A stretch of 64,000 bases of DNA from Dyadobacter sp. CY356 (GTDB lineage Bacteria; Bacteroidota; Bacteroidia; Cytophagales; Spirosomataceae): positions 744,001 to 808,000 of the forward strand of contig NZ_JAJTSZ010000002.1 of assembly GCF_021440195.1 (NCBI RefSeq). The letters are read 5' to 3'. The position numbers were made by a program, and so were the translations under genes. The notes under the pieces are model-generated. The model worked only from the letters and a program-made list of their open reading frames with translations, did no database searches and was not told where the DNA came from. Shown piece after piece: positions 25,383-34,113 of this stretch (position 1 is its first letter; each line of letters opens with the position of its first letter).

Positions 25383-28154
25383 CTATTTATAAAGCTCGTT
25401 AAACAAAAGTTTGAAAGTGCTGTGCGACTGTGCTCTGAAAATAATCTCCGGTCCGAAAGCATAGAGTTTCCCCTTCCCTACTTTGGCTTCAAAAGCAACC
25501 ACACCGCCGTCCAGATAAGAAATCCCCCATGCCCATCCACTGCGAAGTGCTTTTTTACCTGAAACCCAGGCCAGCGGATTAACGCCTTTCAAAGCTGCAT
25601 CCGGATCGAGTTTGAAAACCGGACTACTGCTGAAAACCATATCCGCAGTTGAAGCCATACCCCAGTTTGCTTTATTTGTCGTATCAACCGCAACCTGTAA
25701 AATACTTCCCGGGATGTAATATTTATCACCCGGCAACGGTTTTTCTTCACCTTTATTCATTTCAACAAGTGCGTTATGCACAGGCAGTTTAAGGTGGTAA
25801 GCCAGCGAAGTGCTGCTTCCCACGGTTACGACAGAACCGCCATCTTCCATAAATTTCTTTAAGGCAGGAATTGATTTTTCTGCTGTCAGAAATCCAAGCC
25901 AGGGGCGGAATTCTGCCGGAATTTCTGCTGCTTTCGGGTCTCTTGACCTCTTTGCAAGATCAGCGGTTTTAGCCGTTACCGCAGGAATGCCAGCTCCCAT
26001 AAACAGTATCACATCATATTTGGAATGAAGATCAACCGAGTCAATATCTTTTGGATAGATCACTGTGAAAGCAAAATTATTTTGTTCCAAAAGCCAACGA
26101 ACCCATCCCGATGGCATCGAACCGCCATACTGATCAAAAAGTGCGATTCTGGAAGGTGAGATTGGTGTTGTTTTACCCGGCTTAGATGATGCCGAAATCA
26201 CCTTGATCCCATAATCCGTTGCAGCTTTTTCAAGAATTGCTTTTCCTTTTGCCCCAACTAAAAATGACCCCGCCGGAACTGAACCAGAAGCTTCTGTGAT
26301 TCTGGAAACAGGTACTTTTGCCTTTAATAAATTGTTCACCGTCGTGAATGTATCATTATTCTGGCTGCTTAAAATATAACCGGCTTTGGCATCAGCCAGT
26401 TTATCAGCTTTTGGTTTTTGAAGTTCGCCATAAGGAACTGCTGCAAATGGGCCTTCAAATCCATTTAAAATACGGTCAAACTTTACACCCATTTGATAGG
26501 CAAGTGTCCAACCGGCCACGTCATAAGGTTTTAAGGGAGGTCCGCCCGGATATTGAAAATCATTCGGGTGATCCTGAGGCTCAAACATATCCAGTACATG
26601 CGGACGGAAAGCCTGATTTGTTTTAACAACGTAAGATCCGGCAGGATACTTTTTCCCTTCAACCGTGAAATCAGCTGTGGCAATATGAACCTGTATCCCT
26701 GATTTGATCAATGAATTAAGGAATTTAACTGCCGTTGAAAAATCAGGCTGCTGTGTGGTAATGATATAACCACGCGGATCTCTCAGCGCCGGATCCTTAT
26801 AAACTGCATCAAAAAACCTGACGGGAACGCCAGCTCCCGGCCCATATTCATCGCTTCTTAAAGCCAGCAAGGAATCTCTTTTTGCTGCTGCGGTATCCTT
26901 TTTTACAACCTTTTTATCTGCCTCATAAGCCGATGTTACCGATGCAGAATATTTTGGAAGCATTGTCCAGTGATCCATATTTCCTCGGTCAATGGCATTT
27001 TTTCCCATTTTGTAAATATTATAAAGCAACTCATCACCTGATCTTCTCGCAAAATCAAAAACAGCATAATTAAGTGAAACCGAATAATCAATGGATTGTC
27101 TGAATTTCCAATCCTGCGGTGTCACCGGAAAAGGTGTGGAGTTATCAGGAATCAGTCTTTCAGGAACCAATGGAATTTTTGATGGCGTAGGTCCTCCGAT
27201 AATTTCCGTCAAAATCCCTATCTGGTTATGGAAATAAGGTGCAGTACGAAGTCCGCCGTTCCACCAGGTCGAATAGTTGGAACCCGATAAACGCGTATAA
27301 CCTGGTTTGTCTTCCATATTCAGACGGTTGATCATCGCAGCCGCAACAGCATCCAGACCGGTAATAATCATCGGATCAAAAACGTGGTTGAACGGATCCC
27401 GGTAAGGCGGACCAGCCAGTACACTTCCGTCGGGCCCGGTCTGATGGTGATTGTAAATAATCTGAGGCATCCATTCAATATATTGCTGACGCGAAATGTT
27501 AATGGTTTCCTTCATGTTGTTCATGTAGAAATCCCGGTTATTATCATGTCCGACGTATTTTTGATAGAGCCTTGGGATTTTCATGTTGCGCTTTTTCTCA
27601 TCCGCATCTTTCATATACCAGTTAGATACCAGTTCCTGCCCGTCCGGATTTACCTGCGAAAGAAGAATAATCACATTATCCAGAATTGCCATTGTTTCAG
27701 GATCAGTTCTGCTAACCAACTGGTAATAGGTCTCAATCAGCTGATGCGCCCCAACCGTTTCCGTAGCATGAAGTCCGCCATCGATCCAGATTACCGGTTT
27801 CCCTTCCTTTGCCAAAAGTTTGGCAGCTTCGGGAGTGATGCCGTCTGCACGGGCCAGTTTTTGTGAAATTTCCTTGTAACGGTCAAGCTTTTTAAGATTT
27901 TCAGGAGACGAAACGATCAGCATATACTGATGCCTCCCTTCTTCGGTCAATCCGATATCAACCACCTTTACCCGGTTAGAAGCCGCTGCAACTTTTAAAT
28001 AATAGGCCTCCGACTGGGTGTAAGATGCCAGATGATAATCGTCTCCGATATTGAATCCAAAATGTTCCTTTGGTGTGGGAATCGTCTGGGCCTGTGTTAT
28101 TAAATTCGAAAATAGAAATAGTAATAGAAAATAATGGCAAATTTTCATTATCAT
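25383..28154 (-). CDS. secreted M14 family zinc carboxypeptidase-like protein
   Basis: The 923-residue protein begins with a signal peptide (FLLLFLFSNLITQAQ). The M14 domain (about 45-390) has the zinc motif H129-A-T-E132 in DGGLHATETVGAH, then LSQVNPDGQELVSNW and IIYNHHQTGPDGS. A long C-terminal region (about 500-923) includes a flavodoxin/GATase-like segment (YGGSMPSGWVRWLLEQ, GGSVVTVGSSTSLAYHL). Such large M14 proteins are typical of Bacteroidota and are thought to trim peptides in the periplasm. It is the first gene of the operon with the TldE- and TldD-like genes. ATGs at 28154 and 28148 are both possible starts. Confidence 0.88.
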   Translation of the reverse strand: MIMKICHYFLLLFLFSNLITQAQTIPTPKEHFGFNIGDDYHLASYTQSEAYYLKVAAASNRVKVVDIGLTEEGRHQYMLIVSSPENLKKLDRYKEISQKLARADGITPEAAKLLAKEGKPVIWIDGGLHATETVGAHQLIETYYQLVSRTDPETMAILDNVIILLSQVNPDGQELVSNWYMKDADEKKRNMKIPRLYQKYVGHDNNRDFYMNNMKETINISRQQYIEWMPQIIYNHHQTGPDGSVLAGPPYRDPFNHVFDPMIITGLDAVAAAMINRLNMEDKPGYTRLSGSNYSTWWNGGLRTAPYFHNQIGILTEIIGGPTPSKIPLVPERLIPDNSTPFPVTPQDWKFRQSIDYSVSLNYAVFDFARRSGDELLYNIYKMGKNAIDRGNMDHWTMLPKYSASVTSAYEADKKVVKKDTAAAKRDSLLALRSDEYGPGAGVPVRFFDAVYKDPALRDPRGYIITTQQPDFSTAVKFLNSLIKSGIQVHIATADFTVEGKKYPAGSYVVKTNQAFRPHVLDMFEPQDHPNDFQYPGGPPLKPYDVAGWTLAYQMGVKFDRILNGFEGPFAAVPYGELQKPKADKLADAKAGYILSSQNNDTFTTVNNLLKAKVPVSRITEASGSVPAGSFLVGAKGKAILEKAATDYGIKVISASSKPGKTTPISPSRIALFDQYGGSMPSGWVRWLLEQNNFAFTVIYPKDIDSVDLHSKYDVILFMGAGIPAVTAKTADLAKRSRDPKAAEIPAEFRPWLGFLTAEKSIPALKKFMEDGGSVVTVGSSTSLAYHLKLPVHNALVEMNKGEEKPLPGDKYYIPGSILQVAVDTTNKANWGMASTADMVFSSSPVFKLDPDAALKGVNPLAWVSGKKALRSGWAWGISYLDGGVVAFEAKVGKGKLYAFGPEIIFRAQSHSTFKLLFNELYK

Positions 28155-28308
28155 AGGTTAAGTTAGGTAATTGGAGTGAATACAATAGATTATCGAGGTA
28201 TTTTCGAAATACTATTTTTAAAAATGCTTTAAATTTGATGATAAACCAAATTTTTATTTTTGTATGTTATCACCTGGCTACATTTCCCGAAGCGGTAATC
28301 AAGCTTCT

Positions 28309-28332
28309 TTATAAATAAAAATTTATTTATAA
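28309..28332. promoter_or_regulatory. AT-rich dyad upstream of the isomerase gene
   Basis: A perfect 11-bp inverted repeat (TTATAAATAAA at 28309-28319 with 28322-28332) lies directly before the -7 box at 28334, so it occupies the spacer/-33 region and could be an operator. Confidence 0.45.
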
Positions 28333-28333
28333 C

Positions 28334-28341
28334 TAGATTTG
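28334..28341 (+). promoter_or_regulatory. -7 promoter box of the TIM-barrel isomerase gene
   Basis: TAGATTTG matches TAnnTTTG and would start transcription near 28348, 23 nt before the ATG at 28371. Confidence 0.5.
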
Positions 28342-28370
28342 AAAAAACCATTATTCCCTGATCGCCGATT

Positions 28371-29216
28371 ATGAAATCAAGTTCTTCTTTTATTACATTC
28401 CTGTTGGTATTTGTTATTTCCAGCTCCTTCGCTCAACGGAAGACCAATGCAACCGACGATTGGAAATTAGGCGTTGCGATGTATACCTTCCACACGGTTA
28501 ATTTCCCGGACGCAATCCAAAAAGTGGACAGCGCCGGTCTACATTATATAGAGGGAATGACTTTTCACAAATCAGGTCCGGATTTAAAGGATAGCCTGAT
28601 TTCACAATTATCACCTTCGGGAATAAAAAAATTAAAGAAGTTGGTTAATGAAAAAGGCATCAAAATCGAATCCATTTACATTGGAGGCGGCAAAACAGTG
28701 GATTCCTGGAAAAAGGAGTTTGAAATTGCTAAAAATTTCGGGGTGAAATTTGTAACTGCCGAGCCACCTGTCTCGATGTGGAAGAGTGTTGATAGTCTTG
28801 CAGGTGTATATGGAATGAAAGTGGCAATTCACGAACATTGGAAAGGTGTTAGCGCATATTGGCATCCTGATTCTGTCCTCGCAGCCATTAAAGATCACCC
28901 GAATTTCGGGGCCTGTGCAGATCTGGGTCACTGGCCAAAAAGTGGTATTAATCCTTTGGATGCTATTAAAAAACTGAAAGGACACATTCTTGCCGTACAC
29001 CTGAAAGATATCGCAGCATTTAATAATCCTAAACTTCTCGATGTAACTGTCGGCACCGGTGTAGTAGATTTTCCCGGAATATTTGCCGAATTAAAGAAAC
29101 AGGATTTCCGTGGTTACATATACATTGAAAAAGATGAAACGCAAAAACCGAGTAATCTGAATTCTGTGCTGGAAGCTGTTAAATATTATGACACCCAGGT
29201 CAGAAAATTAAAATAA
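28371..29216 (+). CDS. secreted sugar phosphate isomerase/epimerase-like TIM-barrel protein
   Basis: The 281-residue product has a signal peptide (MKSSSSFITFLLVFVISSSF) followed by an AP-endonuclease-2/xylose-isomerase-like barrel. Metal-binding strands are visible: VKFVTAEPP, MKVAIHEHWKG, NFGACADLGHW, ILAVHLKDI and GYIYIEKDE. Exported relatives in Bacteroidota are linked to keto-sugar or inositol metabolism, sometimes with DUF1080 proteins like the one at 13923. The gene stands alone with its own promoter and terminator, so its substrate is unknown. Confidence 0.85.
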   Translation: MKSSSSFITFLLVFVISSSFAQRKTNATDDWKLGVAMYTFHTVNFPDAIQKVDSAGLHYIEGMTFHKSGPDLKDSLISQLSPSGIKKLKKLVNEKGIKIESIYIGGGKTVDSWKKEFEIAKNFGVKFVTAEPPVSMWKSVDSLAGVYGMKVAIHEHWKGVSAYWHPDSVLAAIKDHPNFGACADLGHWPKSGINPLDAIKKLKGHILAVHLKDIAAFNNPKLLDVTVGTGVVDFPGIFAELKKQDFRGYIYIEKDETQKPSNLNSVLEAVKYYDTQVRKLK

Positions 29217-29239
29217 TTGTTGTGTTTTTTTATCTTATT

Positions 29240-29287
29240 AAACAGGCTGTTAGCTCATTAGAAACGATGTGCGATCAGCCTGTTTTG
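29240..29287 (+). terminator. intrinsic terminator after the isomerase gene
   Basis: AAACAGGCTG (29240-29249) pairs with CAGCCTGTTT (29276-29285) across a 26-nt loop and is followed by a T-rich stretch. Confidence 0.6.
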
Positions 29288-29434
29288 TTTATGCAATTAT
29301 GAATTACAATCCCATCCTGTATTAAATCGCTGGTCTACGTTATTAGTAATAAATTAAAACTTCGGGGGTTTGCAGAACGAGCTGCTGAGGACAAAAAGTT
29401 ATTATTACTTTTGAGAAATATTTTATCCCTGACA

Positions 29435-30610
29435 ATGAAAAGTGCTTTACAATTTTTCTCAAAAGAGAAAATAATTCTTTTTGTTTATCTGCTTTCAAGT
29501 CTTGTTATTAGCATAATCTTTTATAATCAGGGGCCTCGCCGTTTTAATAATCTGATCATTTACAGGCAGTCATTTTTTCACTTGCTTGATCACAAAAATC
29601 TTTACCTTGAATATCCTTCGGAGTATTTTGATATCTTTTTATATCATCCCGCATTCCCCGTTTTTTTTAGTCCGTTAAGCCTGATACCCGTCTCAATATC
29701 CCTTATATTATGGACCATAATCAGTTCACTTTTTATCTTTTATGCAATCAGGATGCTGCCTGTTGCCGAAAAAGGAAAGGTATTTTTATATTGGTTTGTA
29801 TTAATTGAACTGCTCAATAATCTGCATAGCCAGCAGACCAATTCCGTTATTGCAGCTTTGGGTTTATTTACATTTATTTTTCTTGAACGAGCAAAGCCGA
29901 AATGGGCTGCAATTTTTCCGTTACTGGCTTTTTGTATTAAGGGATATGGGCTTGTTTTTGCAGTGCTTTTTTTGTTTTATCCTGAAAAGAAAAAATACAT
30001 TACCTATTCCATTCTATGGCTGGCAGTGCTGACATTGCTTCCCTTACCCCTTACCGGAACAGATTATTTTCAGCAAGTATATCAAAACTGGATAACCTGC
30101 CTGATTGACGATCATAAGGTTAATTTTGGATCGTCAGTGATGGGATTGATGAAATTGGCAATGCCGTCTTTTACTGAAAATGATCTCAGCAAAGTACAGA
30201 TTTCAGGTCTTTTCCTTTTTGCTGTGACGATAAGCTGGAACTGGATTAGTAGTGCTAACAAAACAAAAAAACGGAGAATGCTTTTGCTGGCCTATACACT
30301 TTTGTGGGTAATACTTTTCAATCATGCCTCTGAATCTCCAACTTATATAATTGCGATCACAGGCGCAGGACTTTTTTTCATTGCCAATAAAAGCAGTCAA
30401 AATGTTTGGTTGAATTGGTTGTCTTACTTTGTTCTGGCATTTTGCGTGCTGGTAAACAGGGATTTTTTTCCATCATCATGGCCAATTGATGAAACAATAC
30501 CACCGCTGGTAGTGCGTGTTTTGCCTTGTCTCCTGGTTTGGGGAATTGTTCAGATCCAGCTTTTTATACCTGCGAAAACAATAAGTGCTGCTGCGGAAGA
30601 AGATTTTTAA
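29435..30610 (+). CDS. GT87/DUF2029-like membrane glycosyltransferase
   Basis: This membrane protein of about 391 residues has roughly ten helices. It shows the DUF2029/GT87 pattern: an acidic-aromatic first loop (YRQSFFHLLDHKNLYLEYPS), then FDIFLYHPAFPVFFSPLS, and LLNNLHSQQTNSVIAALGLF, with the conserved 'GQ.N'-like QTN. Family members transfer mannose or other sugars from polyprenyl phosphates (e.g. mycobacterial mannosyltransferases); the acceptor is unknown. The open frame begins at a TTG at 29411; the ATG at 29435 is preferred. Confidence 0.8.
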   Translation: MKSALQFFSKEKIILFVYLLSSLVISIIFYNQGPRRFNNLIIYRQSFFHLLDHKNLYLEYPSEYFDIFLYHPAFPVFFSPLSLIPVSISLILWTIISSLFIFYAIRMLPVAEKGKVFLYWFVLIELLNNLHSQQTNSVIAALGLFTFIFLERAKPKWAAIFPLLAFCIKGYGLVFAVLFLFYPEKKKYITYSILWLAVLTLLPLPLTGTDYFQQVYQNWITCLIDDHKVNFGSSVMGLMKLAMPSFTENDLSKVQISGLFLFAVTISWNWISSANKTKKRRMLLLAYTLLWVILFNHASESPTYIIAITGAGLFFIANKSSQNVWLNWLSYFVLAFCVLVNRDFFPSSWPIDETIPPLVVRVLPCLLVWGIVQIQLFIPAKTISAAAEEDF

Positions 30611-30640
30611 ATTCCCCTGCTTTTAAATATAAGCTCCAAT

Positions 30641-31036
30641 TTATTCAGAAATAGCTGCTGCAACCGCATCAATCTCAATCAGATATCCATGATGTAATTC
30701 CGGAACTGGGACAACGGCCCTTGCCGGTTTTGTCTCACCAAGCATTTCAGCATAGATCAGATTGAACGCCGGCCAATTTTCCACGCCTACCAGATATACA
30801 GTAACTTTCAGGAGATTGGCTGGATTTCCACCAGCTGCTTCAAGAATGGCCAGCAAATTTTTCATAGCCTGTCTGGCCTGTATTTCAAAGGTTTCATGAA
30901 AGGTATGTTTTCCTTCGGCCGTTACTGGCAACTGACCTGAAATGTAGATTTGTCCCTGATAGACAGTTGCCTGCACATAGTGACCGCCTGCCGGAGCAGC
31001 TTTATCCGTTTTAATAATTTTAATGGATGAACTCAT
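30641..31036 (-). CDS. RidA family protein (YjgF/YER057c/UK114)
   Basis: The product of about 131 residues is a complete RidA domain. It has YVQATVYQGQIYISGQLP, ARQAMKNLLAILEAAGG and the conserved arginine in TKPARAVVPVPELHHGYLIEI that hydrolyses enamine/imine intermediates in true RidA. It should protect PLP enzymes from 2-aminoacrylate or act on similar imines in the cytosol. The open frame reaches a TTG at 31078; the ATG at 31036 is the better start. A second, exported RidA-like protein is at 49110. Confidence 0.87.
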   Translation of the reverse strand: MSSSIKIIKTDKAAPAGGHYVQATVYQGQIYISGQLPVTAEGKHTFHETFEIQARQAMKNLLAILEAAGGNPANLLKVTVYLVGVENWPAFNLIYAEMLGETKPARAVVPVPELHHGYLIEIDAVAAAISE

Positions 31037-31197
31037 TTTCAGCTTGATTTCTTTCAGTTTGTACACTTTACTATCCAACGATGTGTAAATCTACAAAAGT
31101 AAAACTGACGAGCTTTAAAGAATTACGATGACTGCTGTACCTTTTAAAAAGGATCAATACTTAGACTAAAAGCACTTTGGTATACTATCAAAAATTG

Positions 31198-31226
31198 TGA
31201 GCCGAATAATTAACCTAATCGGCTCA
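31198..31226. promoter_or_regulatory. upstream dyad of the fic gene (operator copy 1)
   Basis: TGAGCCGA (31198-31205) and TCGGCTCA (31219-31226) form a perfect 8-bp dyad with a 13-bp spacer. An identical dyad with the same spacing follows 44 bp downstream. Confidence 0.7.
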
Positions 31227-31235
31227 TAATTTCAG

Positions 31236-31243
31236 TATATTTG
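31236..31243 (+). promoter_or_regulatory. -7 promoter box of the fic gene
   Basis: TATATTTG matches TAnnTTTG. It lies between the two dyads and overlaps the first bases of copy 2. No clear -33 TTG is seen at the right distance, so the promoter may be weak. Confidence 0.55.
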
Positions 31244-31270
31244 AGCCGAATAGGGAAATTAATCGGCTCA
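31242..31270. promoter_or_regulatory. downstream dyad of the fic gene (operator copy 2)
   Basis: TGAGCCGA (31242-31249) and TCGGCTCA (31263-31270) repeat copy 1 with the same 13-bp spacer. The dyad covers the predicted transcript start and the A of the fic ATG. Confidence 0.7.
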
Positions 31271-32373
31271 TGAAATACAATTGGCAACGGCCGGAATGGC
31301 CGCACTTTTTTTATAATGTTACAGATTTAGAAGATCTGCTGTTATCCTATGCCGAAGAAACCGGTAATATTTCCGGAATTCTGCAAGTTGCTACGGAACA
31401 TGTAAAAGCCGAAAACCTTCTTGACATTATGGTTTCAGAAGCCATTAAAACATCAGAAATAGAAGGCGAGTATTTAAGCCGACAAGATGTAGTATCTTCT
31501 ATTAAAAATAATCTGGGGCTCAATTCAAACCCGGTTAAAGTAAAAGATAAACGTGCCGAGGGAGTAAGTACACTAATGATCGATGTTCGTAAAACCTATT
31601 CCGAAGTACTTACCGAAGAGAAGCTTTTCGAATGGCATGTGATGTTATTAAGCGAAAATAAAGCTATCAATTCAGGAGAATGGCGCAAGGGAATGGCACC
31701 TATGCAGGTAATTTCCGGAACATTAGGGAAAGAAAAAATACATTTTGAAGCACCACCTTCCGAGAAGGTTCCACAGGAGATGCAACTATTCATAAATTGG
31801 TTTAATGAAACAGCCCCAGGAGGAAGCATGGAGATCAAAAGAGCACCTGTCCGTTCGGCAATTGCACATTTATATTTTGAGTCAATCCATCCATTTGAAG
31901 ATGGAAATGGACGTATTGGAAGAGTATTAGCCGAAAAAGCATTATCCCAAACCTTGGAGCGACCGGTAATGATGAGTCTGTCCCGGAAAATTGAGGCTGA
32001 CCGAAAATCTTATTATTCTGCCCTGGAAACAGCACAACGAAGCGATGACATTAGTGCCTGGATTCATTACTTTGTCCGTACAATCTATGAGGCGCAGGTG
32101 GATGCAAGAAAAATATTGAATTTCACTTTGCAGAAAACAAACTTTTTCGATCGGTTTAAAAAATATTTTAATGAGCGCCAGTCCAAAGCCATTAAAAAAA
32201 TGCTTGAATCCGGACCGGATGGTTTCCAGGGCGGAATGACGGCAAGAAAATACATGAGCATTAACAAAACATCAAAAGCCACTGCAACAAGGGATCTTCA
32301 ATATCTGGTAGATATTAAGGCATTAATAATAAGCGGTGGCGGGCGTAGTGTCAGTTATTCCCTATCCATTTGA
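31270..32373 (+). CDS. class II Fic protein with DUF4172 N-terminus and C-terminal winged helix
   Basis: The 367-residue protein has a DUF4172-like N-terminus (YNWQRPEWPHFFYN), an inhibitory helix with T61-S-E-I-E65-G66, which fits the (S/T)xxxE(G/N) rule, and the Fic core with catalytic H207 in HPFEDGNGRIGR. A C-terminal helix-turn-helix follows (KYMSINKTSKATATRDLQYL). Fic enzymes transfer AMP to hydroxyl side chains, and the inhibitory glutamate restrains them; its N-terminal position defines class II. The HTH and the twin dyads at the promoter suggest it also controls its own gene. The target is unknown. Confidence 0.92.
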   Translation: MKYNWQRPEWPHFFYNVTDLEDLLLSYAEETGNISGILQVATEHVKAENLLDIMVSEAIKTSEIEGEYLSRQDVVSSIKNNLGLNSNPVKVKDKRAEGVSTLMIDVRKTYSEVLTEEKLFEWHVMLLSENKAINSGEWRKGMAPMQVISGTLGKEKIHFEAPPSEKVPQEMQLFINWFNETAPGGSMEIKRAPVRSAIAHLYFESIHPFEDGNGRIGRVLAEKALSQTLERPVMMSLSRKIEADRKSYYSALETAQRSDDISAWIHYFVRTIYEAQVDARKILNFTLQKTNFFDRFKKYFNERQSKAIKKMLESGPDGFQGGMTARKYMSINKTSKATATRDLQYLVDIKALIISGGGRSVSYSLSI

Positions 32374-32377
32374 AAAT

Positions 32378-32713
32378 TTACGCATTCTCAAATTCGCTTC
32401 TAACCTTTTCATAAAGACTCATGACACGCATGGCCAGAGAAATACATTCTTCCGAAGTCATCTGATCTATGGTATTGATAATTGCATTAGCAGTTAATTT
32501 TCCGTCCTTATCAAATTTTGGCCCTTTCGCTTTGATCTGAATGGTGATACTCTCCCATTCAGGGCTTAAAGTATCTGAGAAATGTTTGGAAGTTATGATA
32601 TTAAAATATGCCGCCTGGGATCTTAGATATTGTTTGGAAAGTAAAATGTTACTACTCAAACTTGCTACAAGTTTGGAAAGCTCTGTATAAACGAAAATGT
32701 TTGACTTAATCAC
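32378..32713 (-). CDS. small protein of unknown function, convergent with fic
   Basis: The product of about 112 residues is helical, with no signal peptide or known motif; the end reads MTSEECISLAMRVMSLYEKV and the middle TLSPEWESITIQIKAKGPKF. The open frame reaches a TTG at 32743, but that codon lies in a perfect -7 box (TAACTTTG, 32748-32741), so translation more likely starts at the GTG at 32713 (giving MIKSNIFVYTELSKL). Its stop is 4 bp from the fic stop. A link to Fic is only positional. Confidence 0.55.
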   Translation of the reverse strand: MIKSNIFVYTELSKLVASLSSNILLSKQYLRSQAAYFNIITSKHFSDTLSPEWESITIQIKAKGPKFDKDGKLTANAIINTIDQMTSEECISLAMRVMSLYEKVRSEFENA

Positions 32714-32740
32714 AATGATGTACGTTGAGGGTTTAATACT

Positions 32741-32748
32741 CAAAGTTA
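32741..32748 (-). promoter_or_regulatory. -7 promoter box of the small convergent gene
   Basis: On the minus strand TAACTTTG matches TAnnTTTG, with a TTG at 32768-32766 17 bp upstream as -33. The start would be near 32734, 21 nt before the GTG at 32713. Confidence 0.55.
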
Positions 32749-32768
32749 CATATATTGATTAAATACAA

Positions 32769-33390
32769 TATACGTGCGTCTAAATAAATTTCCACTTCAA
32801 AGTCTTCAGCTAATTATTGGTCACTTTCATCACTTTCGATATTAATCACGTTAAGAAAAAAAATATTTTTCAAACAAATAACAAGTGACCGAAAGTAACA
32901 ATTTTAAAATTAAAAATTACCGTAATTTCCTATCAACCGATGAGAGTTATACGCGATAACTTTTATTTTTTTTAGAATATAAATATCAGATAAGCACCAA
33001 TCTTTTAAAGTCTGATTTTTAAAGAAAATCTGATCGTCGATTGCAGATTTTCAAAAAGTTAGGGCAAAGAAAAAGCTCCGGAAAATCCGAAGCTCTTTTA
33101 CTAAATATTTCTCACAGTCTTATCTGGTAAGACTTGTAGTAAAATTACTACGATTATTGTAGAAATCCGAATTTCCAGTCAGCACATTTTACAAAAAATT
33201 CAAATTAGAATTTATGGCTAATGAGCGCAATAATCTTAATACCCTCATCAATTCTATTGCTGATTAAACTTATAGATTTCTTTATCATTTGGTGTTATAA
33301 TTTAAGATACAATCCGCGAATATGGGATTAATCCTAATAGCACAACGGTTACATACTAAATATTAATCATGCAGAACCAATCCATTGGTT
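32769..33390. other. AT-rich non-coding region with several hairpins
   Basis: About 620 bp have no credible ORF. Structures noted are a separated inverted pair GGTCACTT (32819-32826)/AAGTGACC (32883-32890), a terminator-like hairpin at 33069-33099, and two small perfect hairpins at 33116-33134 and 33136-33151. The purpose of the region is unknown. Confidence 0.5.
33069..33151 (+). ncRNA. cluster of three consecutive hairpins, possible small RNA end
   Basis: AAAAAGCTCCGGA with TCCGAAGCTCTTTT (33069-33098, one G-U, AAA loop) has flanking A and T runs like an intrinsic terminator. It is followed by AGTCTTA-TCTGG-TAAGACT (33116-33134) and GTAGTA-AAAT-TACTAC (33136-33151). No neighbouring gene points into the first hairpin within 300 bp except an unrecognised transcript. 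The ncRNA call is a hypothesis. Confidence 0.3.
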
Positions 33391-34086
33391 TTAAAATTCC
33401 ATAATAAGCTCCCAAAAAGGAATGATCTTTCGTTCTTTAAATCCTAAAAATTCATATACCTTGCCCGCTCTCACATTGGTATTTACGAAGTGAAGAAAAG
33501 GAACTGAACCTTCATTGAGTATGTCCAGCGCTACGTGGCTGACAAGCATTTGCGCATACTTTTTCCCTGTATAAGATGGATGCGTAACCACAGCGCTAAT
33601 TTCAGAAAAACCAGTTATCCGAAGTCTTTCGCCTGCCATTGCCACCAATTTTCCATCTTTTCTGATCCCAAAATACTTTCCGAGAAGAGGCGTATCCTTA
33701 TAAAAATACCCTGGCTGCACCAGATTGATCAGTTCCAGCATTTCCTGCGTATCATAATCGTTAAGCCGAATAATGTCTTCCGTGGGATCAGGAATTAAAC
33801 TTTCTCTACTTTCACAAACCATCTGTGCACAGTCCAGTTTCCTGCTTATGGTCCAACCCGGGGCAGGAGCCGCAAGTTTGCCTACCATGAACATCTTTTC
33901 ACCGGCAGAAAGCCATGGCCGTAAAACATTTAGATCTGCGTTTTGAGGATCTTCACATCCCATAATCTGCAATGTTCCGGGACGATACCTGCATACAGTA
34001 TCAGTACCTATCGCAAAGTTTTTATGTACCGTCTGCAAGGCATGCCAAACAGGATTATCCATTTTTTTGTAAGCGTCAGAATGCAT
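33391..34086 (-). CDS. GNAT family N-acetyltransferase (FR47-like)
   Basis: The 231-residue protein has a less conserved N-terminal half and a C-terminal GNAT domain. The acetyl-CoA site is recognisable as ISAVVTHPSYTGKKYAQMLV (P-x-[YQ]-x-G-x-x-[YF]-A), followed by the C-terminal motif VPFLHFVNTNVRAGKVYEFL and GFKERKI. This resembles FR47-type acetyltransferases acting on amino acids or small amines; substrate unknown. The ATG at 34086 is used, with a second ATG at 34062. A TACTTTTG box (minus strand) within the CTATAC/GTATAG dyad at 34114-34129 may be its -7 element. It is divergent from yceI-type gene. Confidence 0.83.
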   Translation of the reverse strand: MHSDAYKKMDNPVWHALQTVHKNFAIGTDTVCRYRPGTLQIMGCEDPQNADLNVLRPWLSAGEKMFMVGKLAAPAPGWTISRKLDCAQMVCESRESLIPDPTEDIIRLNDYDTQEMLELINLVQPGYFYKDTPLLGKYFGIRKDGKLVAMAGERLRITGFSEISAVVTHPSYTGKKYAQMLVSHVALDILNEGSVPFLHFVNTNVRAGKVYEFLGFKERKIIPFWELIMEF

Positions 34087-34113
34087 GAATTTTCGTCAGA
34101 TCAATTTAAGTTA

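Noticed and set aside
27384..27866. 160-codon open frame antisense to the M14 peptidase gene
   Set aside because: It covers the conserved zinc-site region of the M14 gene and its translation resembles no protein; it is a shadow of that gene.
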